The position numbers and the translations under genes were made by a program. A DNA stretch of 64,000 nucleotides from Halictus rubicundus. Taxonomy: Eukaryota; Arthropoda; Insecta; Hymenoptera; Halictidae. Within the stretch, counting starts at the first letter, position 1. Every line of letters starts with the position of its first letter. Positions 1 through 9,056 of this stretch are shown here, in pieces. The stretch lies in NCBI RefSeq assembly GCF_050948215.1, contig NC_135150.1:23911943-23975942 (forward strand), written 5' to 3'. The notes below the pieces were generated by a model. The model saw nothing but the letters and a program-made list of their open reading frames with translations. It did not search any database and was not told where the DNA came from.

Positions 1-186
1 GAACCACTATAGTGGCTTCCGTAGAAAGCATCAGTTTGAACGGTAAGCCACTATAGTGGCTTCCGTGAAAAGCATCAGTTTGATCCGTACGAACCACTAT
101 AGTGGCTTCCGTGAAAAGCATCAGTTCGAACCGTACGAACCACTATAATGGCTTCCGTGGAAAGCATCAGTTTGAACCGTACGAAC
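1..186. repeat. 46-bp minisatellite, four units plus a partial
   Basis: Four near-identical units begin at about 1, 45, 91 and 137, and a fifth partial unit starts at 183. Each unit contains a 12-bp perfect palindrome, CCACTATAGTGG (one base changed in the fourth unit), followed by CTTCCGT and a CATCAGTT block. The array is cut by the left window edge, so its full length is unknown. It lies just upstream of the first visible exon, probably in an intron of that gene. Confidence 0.9.
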
Positions 187-521
187 CACAATAGATTATA
201 TAATTATAATATATTATTATTATATTTATCTTTTATTTTAACGGCGCGCCCTGGGAGTCGGAGTCGCGGACGAGCGCCGTACTTAAGAGATTAATATAAA
301 GGATAACAATTGGTATCTCAAAATTGATATGAAAAAATCGTCCTAGAGAAGAGTATAACTGAAGTAGAAATCAGAAGTAGGTGGTTTAGTACGCAGAAAA
401 TTGCCTATAAATAACACTTCCAACCCCCAGCGTTAAGGACCATCATCGGCCCCTAAACATAGACGTGATCCAACAAAAGCAATTCCCGGGCGGTTCTAAT
501 TTTGTTTTGCCTGCTTCCCAG

Positions 522-2849
522 AGCCCTCAGGAGACAGACGATCCGAAAACAGCCTTCACCAACGCGAAAACCTTGATCGAGCCGAAGCCAGGAGACAAGG
601 ATCCTCCCCGCAGCAAGTCGAACGAGGGTAGGTTCGAGAGGATCGTGAAAGGTACATCGAGCATCCTGGGAAAAGCTTGCAGCGTCGTGAAAGGGAGCTT
701 GGGATTCGAGGCTAGATCCGAGAGCTCTGATCTGGGATTGGGCTCGGAATCCGGCAGCGACACGAGAAGGAGATCGGTGGACGACGGCATCGAAGACGAT
801 CAGACGTGCATCGGGAAACCGTTGGCTCGCAAGAACAGCGACTCGAAGAAGGGTCACAGCAGTTTGACCCGGTCGAAGAGCTGCGTGGACTCGATCGAGA
901 GCCATCAGGACGACGGGCAGGAGTTCGATCATGTGCGCTACAAGATCGTCAAGTCGAACATGTTCAGCAAGAACATGTACAACACTGGTCGCGGGGATGT
1001 CACGTACGAGGGCCTGATGCAGTACCTGCGGGAGTACTCGTTCCAGGAGCTGTTGCTGGACAACAACGTCGTCATCATCGAGCCGGTACGTGCGGAGACC
1101 ATCGAGAGGAAACCGTCCACCATGAGCAAGACCAGGTCCGAGGCCACCTGTAAGATAGCAGGCGCTATACAGAAGAAATCGGACGAGAATCGAGAGAGGA
1201 ACTGCGACAGCGCCGATGGCGACAACTCGAAGAGTCCTAAACAATCGTCTATCAAGAAACACTTTTTCTATCATCCTATCAGGGTGAATCGCGAGCTGAT
1301 CGACGAGGAGCTACCCGATCCCGATACCGTCAGGAACGTGAGGAGGATGTTCGAGAACACTTTGAAGATGAAGAGCAATTCGGAGTTGACACGCGACGAC
1401 AAGAGTCGCAAGAGTGTCAGCATGAAGGATCTGAGTAGCATCGACGATGCTCGGTTCGACGAGATCTCCGAGAAGATCCACGAGGGCTCCAGGTGAGAAC
1501 TTTGCTATTTATTGTTTCAGATGTTAAGCGTTCTTATTTTACTTCAAATATTTTCACTGATCTACTCTATTCTTGTCGTAAGTGCATAACTACAGTGAGT
1601 TCTCGATATATGTCAGCAACACGGGTCTTGCCAGTTATCGAGCCGTGTTATGTTTACACTCCTCGGCGTCCGAGGCTTCACGGGGTGTACCTCGCGGCAG
1701 TGGGGATAATTCCGCGACATTTATCATCCAAGCCTTGGCGACATATACAGAGAAATCACTGTACTAATAATTTTAAATCGCTCTGGACACTTCAACATCC
1801 TGCAGCATCCTCTTCCTTCCAGGTCCAGGTGCTCCAGCAGAGCGAAGGACCTCACCAGGCTCTTCGAGAACATGGAAAAGTCCACGTCCTCCAACGCGTC
1901 AGTGGTAGGATGCAAAGACGAGCTGGACAGTCCACGTTCCGAATCGAAGACGCGAATCCTGGCCCAATCCTTCGAGGCTAGAAGCGGTCACACGTCCCCC
2001 AGCGACTCGACATCCTCCAAAAACAAAGCGAACCGCTACCATCATCACCATCACCATAATTGGGACGCTGGTAGCGTCAGTTCCGGTGTATCCAGCGACT
2101 ATCCCGACACCGATCCTGGCAGCGGTGTGCAGTGCATCTCTTCAGAGGACGAAGAAGTGGACTGTCACGAGGACGAGAGCAACGACGCTCACAATTCCAG
2201 CCACTATGTCTCTCAGGATGTCTTGAAGAAGATTCGCGAGTGCGGAACCTCCGTGACATACTACGGAGGCAAGGTGGTCAACTCGAGCAACGGTCCTCTG
2301 ATAGCACCGGTCGTGGAGAACAGGTTCAAATGCACGGACGGGTCGAACGATTACGTGAAATTCCGATTGGTGAAGAGCAATTCCTGCGACAGCCGGTTGG
2401 AATTAACTGGGAGATTAGTCGAGAACCATCTGAGGTGTCGAACCAGGGAAAAAGCGCCTGACCTGAGTCGCTATACTATCGCAGAGACTCCCAGCATCGA
2501 GATCACCACGATAGAGAAGCAGGAGAAGGAGAACGAGCAAGAAGAGGACAAGAGGACGACGAGTCAGGCGGAGATGAAGAGGGAACCACCTGTGGTGATC
2601 GGTCTGGAGCCGAAGAAGGAGGACAACAAGGATCCCAAGGCCTTCAAAGCGGACTTCAAACTGGGACCAACCGAGGATGCTAAATCGACTTATCCCAGCC
2701 GATTCATTGGCAGCGCTCTGACCAGGTGGCAGGTGAACGAAAATAACTGGAGGACCCCTGATGATTTTGGCAAAATGGAGTTCGAGGAGTTCGAGGTCCT
2801 GGAGGACAGCCTGAACGGAGCTGATAGTCAGCGTCCCGGGTCCTCTTGA
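522..2849 (+). CDS. Unrecognised low-complexity protein, last two coding exons (5' part outside window)
   Basis: Two exons join in frame: 522-1492 and 1823-2849, giving 665 visible residues and a TGA stop. The first exon has a clear pyrimidine-rich acceptor (TTTTGCCTGCTTCCCAG, ending at 521) and the donor AG|GTGAGA. The intron splits a codon after its second base, and AG acceptors at 1821-1822 and 1827-1828 both keep frame, so a two-residue alternative splice (NAGNAG-like) is possible. The open frame runs upstream of 522 to a GTG at 465, but this is intron, not a start. The protein is rich in Ser, Lys, Glu and Asp, has no signal peptide or membrane segment, and carries a six-His run near 2039-2059. 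A short motif, V-[RK]-[YF]-[KR]-[IL]-V-K-S-N, occurs once in each exon (933-959 and 2355-2381). I do not recognise the family. A cytoskeletal or scaffold-type protein would fit the composition, but that is a guess. Confidence 0.85.
1493..1822 (+). other. Intron of the first gene, with MITE insertion
   Basis: This is a 330-bp GT-AG intron. More than half of it is a 169-bp TA-flanked MITE (1593-1761). The branch and pyrimidine region between the MITE and the acceptor is intact (CATCCTCTTCCTTCCAG). Confidence 0.8.
1593..1761 (+). mobile_element. Tc1/mariner-type MITE, CAGTGA family, copy 1
   Basis: The element begins CAGTGAGTTCTCGATATATG, ends in an inverted copy (CATATACAGAGAAATCACTG), and is bounded by TA dinucleotides at 1591-1592 and 1762-1763. 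It is GC-richer than its surroundings. A second copy lies at 27495-27688. It has no coding capacity. The TA target and short terminal repeats suggest mobilisation by a mariner/Tc1 transposase; no such transposase is present in the window. Confidence 0.85.
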
Positions 2850-3249
2850 ACAATCTTGGTTGTAATATAGTGTCGGTGTCGATTACGATCGATCGGGAGC
2901 GATTGCCAAAGGAGAGTCGACGATAGTTTCTAGTGCTTCCGGTGTCAGAGAGTTGTAGGGGCTCGAGGAGGGAGTTGTACAGTTGTTAATCAAGGTTTCC
3001 CAGCAACGACTTGGATATTCTACCCTGGAAGACTGAGCCTCGGGCTGTTATCTGGGAGACTGGGGGCGAGGCTCCTTAGTTACCGTTGTAATCGCGATTT
3101 CTTGCAATGATTGTGGAGAATAGTCTGAACGGATGTTACGGAGTAGCGAAATTCCAAATTGTTCGGCAATTGTTGTTTCGGCTGCAGTTCCAATTTCGAT
3201 GTTCCATATATCTGCTCCATAATGTCTGTTTATAGATCTGCTCGGAAAT

Positions 3250-3451
3250 TAAATTTTTCTTCCGTCTTAGAGTATTTTCATTTTATTCAGATCCGATTTC
3301 CACATATGGTATTGAAACGTTTAGTAATCTATTAAATACAAATTTTGTAATGGAGCAAATATTTTGTAATATTTTTTGTAATTTCTTTGAAATAATGCCA
3401 CAACAATTTCTAGTGGTGCTTCAGCGTCACCACTCGAGTGCTAAGGGTTAA
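3250..3451 (+). mobile_element. piggyBac-like MITE (CACTCGAA family), degenerate copy A
   Basis: The left end is decayed (TTTTTCTTCCGTCTTAGAG matches the TTTCTTCCGACCTAGAA block of the intact copy). The internal block GTTTAGTAATCTATTAAATA and the right end CTCGAGTGCTAAGGGTTAA are well preserved. It ends at a TTAA (3448-3451). It lies in the probable 3'UTR of the first gene. Confidence 0.7.
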
Positions 3452-3932
3452 AACTGTGAAAACATTGCACCCAGAAATGTTGTTGTATTTCTGAGATATT
3501 GAAATTATCAAAACACGAAATACATTTTTATGTTCCTTGCAATTGACTTGGAACATTCTTATTTTGCATGGAACTTTGCAGTATAACTAGTTGTTATACC
3601 TGAAGGTTACGGTATTTGCGTGAAGTAGACGAAGAAGAAGAAATATTTATCACCAGGGATTGTCAAGGAATTTTTTCATAGCTTTTTTTTATATTCAGTA
3701 GCACAGTGAAAAACAGTATTCTATAAAATAATTTCAAGAATTTCTTTAAACGAGAGGGATAATGTTTTTCGGATATTTTTCATCTGACGGGTCCAAGGAG
3801 CCCCACCCTCAGTCGTTCTAGGGTTAACGGAACGTCGATCGTCGGACATCGAATCGCAATGATCATGTATTCGCTGCGAGTGTACATAGAACGGAAGGAG
3901 GATGGTTCATTACTTGTATGTTCTGGCTACGA

Positions 3933-3938
3933 AATAAA
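3933..3938 (+). promoter_or_regulatory. Candidate polyadenylation signal AATAAA
   Basis: AATAAA followed within about 20 bases by a GT-rich element. It is the first canonical signal after the stop codon of the upstream gene. Confidence 0.5.
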
Positions 3939-3960
3939 TGTTTATTAAAAATCCTGGTGC

Positions 3961-5059
3961 TCGTCATGAATTCATTTCTCACCTAACAGATCGAACATGT
4001 TCAGTTCTTAACAAGGCTGGTTAATATTTTTCATTTACAATTATTGAGATTGTAAAGGTGCACGACAAATTTATTTGTTCGGGTATATATTGTAAAAAGA
4101 ATGGTTAAAAATTTCGATGGACATGTTTATTTTTATAAAGTAATGTGAAATAGTTGATTTTGGTGCCCGGTAAACCTAGTGTTAATGAACAATTTATCGA
4201 ACGCTTTTATTTCTTTGGACACACTGTGATAAAATCGTTAAAAATCAAACAGGTTCCTGTTAATTTTGTAAAGCAATGCGAGACGGTCGGGGTTAGTGTT
4301 AGGACGTTAGATCCAGTGTTAATGGAGCCGAGCTACTTCGTTTTAGCTAACGGGTCAACGAAAAATGGACGACAAGGGCTCACCCCGTAAAAGCGACCAT
4401 AACAGCACGCCATTAGAGCCGCCGTTGTTTCACGCCGCTTAAAAACTCGGCGAACTTTTAGCGTGTGCCGTGATCCGCGTCTCTCCCTCTGAACTTTTCA
4501 ATAATGGCAGACCTACGTAATCCTAAATATAACAGTCCATGTCGACCGAGTCGGTTTTAATGCGCGAAACGAACTCGTTCTACGATTTATTTATGCGCCG
4601 TGTACAGCCTGTCTAGAGCCGAGATTCATTATGCAATGAAAGTCTATGGTTCGTTTCGGTCTGCAGATCAAACGGCGTTCCTGCGAAGCTTCTGCAGTAT
4701 TTTTGTTTCAACGTTCGCTGCAAGCCGAACAGCGATGGCCCATGATTTGTAAACACGTCGGTACTTTGAAAATGCAACCGATATTTCTAGAAGTAAATAC
4801 ACGGGGAAGTGTCAAAAGATTTTGTTAAGATTCAGGAAAAAGAGAAATTGCATCCTGGTGCGTAACGTGACGTGTAGACTGCGGATCTTTATGCAAAATA
4901 AAGATCTTTTTCCTGAATTGCAACGAACTGAAGTCAAATAGAAAATTTTCTTTCTTGTTATGTTTAGAAGATTGAAAGTAATATAGTAGTATGTTTAAAT
5001 TTTTCTATTATTCGTGCTGCTTAAAATTACACCTACTAATTTCTGTCATAAAATTCGCA
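3961..5059. other. Intergenic, no gene seen
   Basis: AT-rich sequence with only short accidental open frames. It contains a TTAACACTAGGTTTACCGGG-type transposon end (reverse orientation, about 4170-4194) and a copy of the dispersed GACTGCGGATCTTTATGC repeat (about 4877-4960). Confidence 0.6.
4877..4960 (+). repeat. Dispersed GACTGCGG-ATGCAAAATAAA repeat, copy 1
   Basis: GACTGCGGATCTTTATGCAA followed by AATAAAGATC. The same string recurs at about 53811 (GACTGCGGGTCTTTATGC) and about 59434 (GACTGCGGATCTTTCTGC). Related tails (GCAAAATAAGAATCGTCTGC type) lie at about 57735 and 31800. Probably one end of an interspersed element of unknown class. Confidence 0.6.
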
Positions 5060-5250
5060 GTCCAGTGATGTGACACGGAAGTAGGACATATCACTCTCGA
5101 GCGATAAAACTGTCCCATAAAGTTAAAGCACAATTGTTCACATCATTCTCAAGTGATTAAACTGACTGACGAAGTGGCTCACATCATTCTCGAGTAATAA
5201 AGCAATATAATGAAACTAAAGCGAGATTGTTTTCAAGCAATAAACCAGCC
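5060..5250. repeat. Diverged satellite units (52-bp family)
   Basis: Three to four loosely conserved units carry CATCATTCTCAAGTGAT / CATCATTCTCGAGTAAT followed by AAAACT or AAACTAAA. They resemble the cleaner 52-bp array at 6975-7605, so this looks like an older part of the same satellite. Confidence 0.55.
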
Positions 5251-5491
5251 TGGCAAAATCAAAGTTCCCCTGCGGGAGCAACAGAAAACTTCACTGGAGA
5301 TTGGAATTCGTTTGTAACGAGTACGAGCCACCTCGCCCGATATCACTATATTCGCATTATTGCAGCGCTAGGAAATTTAAAGTTCTCGCTGCAGCCTCGG
5401 AGAGGAAGGTTTCTTCCAGGGGAATTTTTTACCGTGTTTGCACGCTCTGCGGAGATGAATCGGCGCTCTCTCATTGTACTGTATCACTCAC

Positions 5492-5690
5492 CAAGATCCT
5501 GCGCGCCCTGAGGAATCAGGCTCTTCTCGGTCTTCTCCTTCGACAAGCTCGACGTCTTCGTTTCCTTTGACGAGCTTTTCGAATCCTCCAATCCCTTTGC
5601 TAAGATCGGGCTTAAGCTCGGAGCGAAGGTGCTCGTCGTCACGGAAATACTCCTCTGGGAGATGTGCCACCACCTTCTGCACCATGTTTC
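5492..5690 (-). CDS. Candidate isolated internal exon, function unknown
   Basis: On the minus strand a 199-nt open segment starts after an acceptor (TTGCTTTTCCATATTGCAG) and ends at a good donor (TCTTG|GTGAGTGA). Two frames are open throughout and both have GC-rich third positions. One begins NMVQKVVAHLPEEYF and becomes Glu/Gly-rich; the other reads SSSKETKTSSLSKEKTEKSL near the end. I cannot tell which, if either, is translated. No flanking exon was found on the minus strand within 40 kb. It may be an exon of a gene with very long introns, or a fossil exon. Confidence 0.35.
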
Positions 5691-6974
5691 CTGCAATATG
5701 GAAAAGCAACGTTAGAACGCATTGTTGCTGCAGCGCCAGCGGACTACTTTATTTTCCAAGATTGATCGATTCTGTTCGCGTGCACCCCGTGGACATTTGT
5801 ATAATGGATCGGTAGACTTCTTTCAGTCCAGATTTATCTTTCGTTCGGGCCAGTTTCATCGGAAAGCAAAGCTTCTTTCTTAAATGCTATTTTTTGATAT
5901 AGAAGTGCAGATTTTCTGCATTTGTAATTAAAATCAATACGAGGATCTTCATCAAGAATTTAGCTTTCGTCCTGTGAAATTAAGAAATACAATTTTTATT
6001 TTGGACAGAGTCACAGTATAACAATAATAATCGGGTCGTCAGCAAATTTATTCCATCAATTTTGATGCGAATTAAATTGCATTTTCTATTGCGATTCACA
6101 TTATTTTCGGTCTCGTAATTTGTCTTTTCCATACAATTATATTATAACTACAGAAAAAGAACTATAAATAAATAACGAATGCTGCTTATTCGTTTTAGAA
6201 ATTTCGTTCAAACTTTAGAACATTTTTTAAAGGGAAGTTTTATCCAACCCAATGTTAATCGAAAAATTTCTCAAAGTTTTTCTTTGAATAGTGAACGCTG
6301 CGGTTGAATAATTCATAAGGAGCGAAAGGAACATTCGTGTAAAAAAAAAATTGATAAAGATCAGACGCAACGGCAGCTCCATTTTTAGAATGTTTATAAG
6401 CGAGAACACCATTTTCGAACATGTTCGTATTCGGTATTGTTTCCCGGTGCTTATGTAAACGGTACACCGAATCGACTACACGGCTAGACCGAATCCTACT
6501 GTTTTTCTTGGCCAACCGTTTCATCTGCTATTTGCGTTCAATTAACACGCTCGGACAGCAAACACCGTACACGCCGTTCCGCGCGATACAAACTTACTAC
6601 CGGGCGAATCACATTCGCGAGAATGAAACTCCGACTGCTTTCGAATCTCGAGTTACACTTTCAGAAGAACGGGGAGCTAAGACGGAAATGAAGGAGAGAA
6701 TTGCTTCGGCGAGGAAACTTCCGAAACTTTCGAAACTTTCGGATTCAACCTGATGAAAATCCGACTCTGGCAAAAATAAAACTTTTGCACCCTCCATCCC
6801 ATTTTTTAACCTCGCAGATTACTCTCCGTTTAATATTACTCTTAGACAGGATTGAACTTCGGTTTTCTAAATTAGATTTTCTGTCGGTGTTGTGTTGATC
6901 AAGTGGTGAAATGTTGTGGGGAGACAAAAGAGAGATTTTTAATTATTTTGTTACAAGAGATGAGATGCGGTAAA

Positions 6975-7605
6975 ATTAAAATAAGATTGTTCGTATAATT
7001 CTCAGTTGATAGAGCAAGCTGATAAAAGTAAAATAAGATTGTTCGTACTATTCTCGATTGATAGAGCAAGCTGATAAAACTAAAATAAGATTGTTCGTAC
7101 TATTCTCGATTGATGGAGCAAGCTGATAAAACTAAAATAAGATTGTTCGTACTATTCTCAATTGATGGAGCAAGCTGATAGAATTAAAATAAGAATTATT
7201 CATATTATTCTCAATTGATGAAACGAGCTGATGAAATTAAAATAAGATTGTTCGTATCATTCTCAATTGATAGAGCAAGCTGATAAAAGTAAAATAAGAT
7301 TGTTCGTATTATTCTCGATTGATGGAGCAAGCTGATAAAACTAAAATAAGATTGTTCGTACTATTCTCAATTGATGGAGCAAGCTGATAGAATTAACATA
7401 AGATTGTTCATATTATTCTCAAATGATGAAACGAGCTGATGAAATTAAAATAAGATTGTTCGTATCATTCTCAATTGACGGAGCAAGCCGATAAAATTAA
7501 AATAATATTCTTCTCGTCATTCTCAAATAATGCTATAGCACGATAAAAAAAAACAAGATCGTTCACATTCTTCTTGAGTTATGAAACGATGTGACAAAAT
7601 TCAAA
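6975..7605. repeat. 52-bp tandem array, about 12 units
   Basis: Units start at about 6985, 7037, 7089, 7141 and 7193 and continue with the core GATTGTTCGTACTATTCTC, then ATTGATGGAGCAAGCTGATA and AAACTAAAATAA. The central units are nearly identical and the outer ones decay toward 7605. Weak continuation is seen at 7740-7880. No coding capacity. Confidence 0.9.
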
Positions 7606-7628
7606 TGAAATCGCATAATAAAATTCTA

Positions 7629-7693
7629 TTAACACTAAACCTACCGACACTTCTTGTATACCTGTTCCTACCGTCAAAATGACCGGTCCTTAA
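7629..7693 (+). repeat. TTAA-bounded short repeat, shared with 39756-39815
   Basis: It begins TTAACACTAAACCTACC and ends GACCGGTCCTTAA. The same sequence occurs inverted at 39756-39815, including the shared block GAACAGGTATACAAGAAGTG. TTAA at both ends and a CAC start suggest an internally deleted piggyBac-like element. Confidence 0.6.
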
Positions 7694-7699
7694 AAAAGG

Positions 7700-8845
7700 T
7701 TATTGTTATTGTTAAAATCGGTTATTGTTAAAATCGTTCTCATCAGTCTTACGAAATAAAACACACCGATAAAATGAAAGTAAATTTACACGTTCCAGCG
7801 ATAAATCCAATAAAATGAAAATAAAATTGTCCAACTAATTGCATATTGATAAAACAATCTGAAAAACTCAAAGGCAACTCTGAACATGCAATTCTTCAAG
7901 AACTGGAGAACAATTTACGAGATTGATAGTAAATACAGATTAATCCCAATCTCTAAATTAACGGAGCGACTTTCAAACATTTTCTGGAATTTACCGCTTG
8001 TTCGAAAAAGTTAATGTCAACGGAAAGTTTTCGGGCAGTCCAGGCGAAAAAACTTTCACGTAAAACCGTTTCCGCCCTTCCTTTTTTCGAACGCGGAAGT
8101 GGATTTGTCACATGGCACTGCAACAGTGGTCGCCGGGAACGTATCGAGAGACAACGGGATCAGTTTTGCGCTGATAAACACGTCACGGGCAACGTATGGA
8201 GACGTCTGGCTGGCATCCAGGATACGGGGTCACCGTGGGGTCACGTTGAAACTGGAGTTCGGCCAGGGTCGTGACACCATTGGACGCCGACAAAAGTTCG
8301 CGATCTCAAAGGCGGCTTTCATTAGTCAAGGGACCAAGTTTCTCGCTTTACACTTCCGGTAACTCGATTTTCCCTGGCTTCCTACGGTTCAAACCCTCGC
8401 ACTACAACCCCTTTCACCGTCACCCTCGCATACCAGAACTTCTTTGTCATTAATCATTCCCCACGGGACACAGCAAACCTGTCACGAGTGGATAACCATC
8501 GATGACAAAGAAATCGAATTTTATTTCTATTTAATAATAGTTCATTGCAACCACCTGTCAAGTAACACGTTTCACATTTTGTTGTTTTACAATAGCGTTG
8601 TGAGGAAGTTTTTGTGGGAAATTATTGGATAAATTCGTTTATCCGAGCAGATGTGCTTGTATTATATTTGATCAGTGTCGTACAAAATCGAAATGAATTC
8701 AATCTTGTCATCTCTAAAAAGCAGCGCATACTAATTATTTCTAGAGTTCGGTGGAATTCTAGACTGAAAATTAATTTCTACGGATTCCGACAAAGTTTAT
8801 GATCTGTCAAACAGGGATTGAAAGTCAGAAAAAAACACGTTGTAC
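7700..8845. other. Intergenic, no gene seen
   Basis: It contains weak remnants of the 52-bp satellite (to about 7880) and short open frames around 8014-8453 that lack splice sites, recognisable domains or consistent codon bias. Confidence 0.6.
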
Positions 8846-9056
8846 CCTGTACACGTTGACTCAGCGACCTCAAAAAATCAAAGAAGAATCAAAGAAATTC
8901 ATTTGATGATATACAAACTCAGGGGTTAAGATGTGTGGTGTTAATCATTTTTTTCTATCTCGACACCACACATCTTAACCCCTGAGTTTGTATATCATCA
9001 AATGAATTTCTTTGATTTTACTCAATTTTTGGGGTCGCTGAGTCAACGTGTACAGG
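8846..9056. mobile_element. Near-perfect palindromic fold-back element (about 95-bp arms)
   Basis: The left arm starts CCTGTACACGTTGACTCAGC and the right arm ends with its exact complement (GCTGAGTCAACGTGTACAGG). The inner arms pair through ATTCATTTGATGATATACAA, CTCAGGGGTTAAG and ATGTGTGGTG. The loop is about 15 nt. The left arm has one extra AAGAATCAAAG-type repeat and otherwise matches closely. Transcription would give a long hairpin. A fold-back MITE is the simplest reading. Confidence 0.85.

Larger units (their letters stand above)
2850..3960 (+). other. Probable 3'UTR of the first gene
   Basis: After the TGA stop there is about 1.1 kb of non-coding sequence that ends at an AATAAA (3933-3938) followed by a GT-rich stretch (CCTGGTGCTCG). 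No earlier AATAAA was seen. A degenerate copy of the CCCTTTGCACTCGAA MITE family (about 3250-3451) lies within it. The transcript end is inferred. Confidence 0.5.

Noticed and set aside
465..521. GTG-initiated N-terminal extension of the first exon
   Set aside because: It is preceded by no coding context and ends in a strong pyrimidine tract plus AG, so it is intron; animal genes rarely start with GTG.
453..1274. 273-codon open frame on the minus strand opposite the first exon
   Set aside because: Mirror of a GC-biased real exon; no domain, and the plus-strand frame has splice signals and continues into the next exon.
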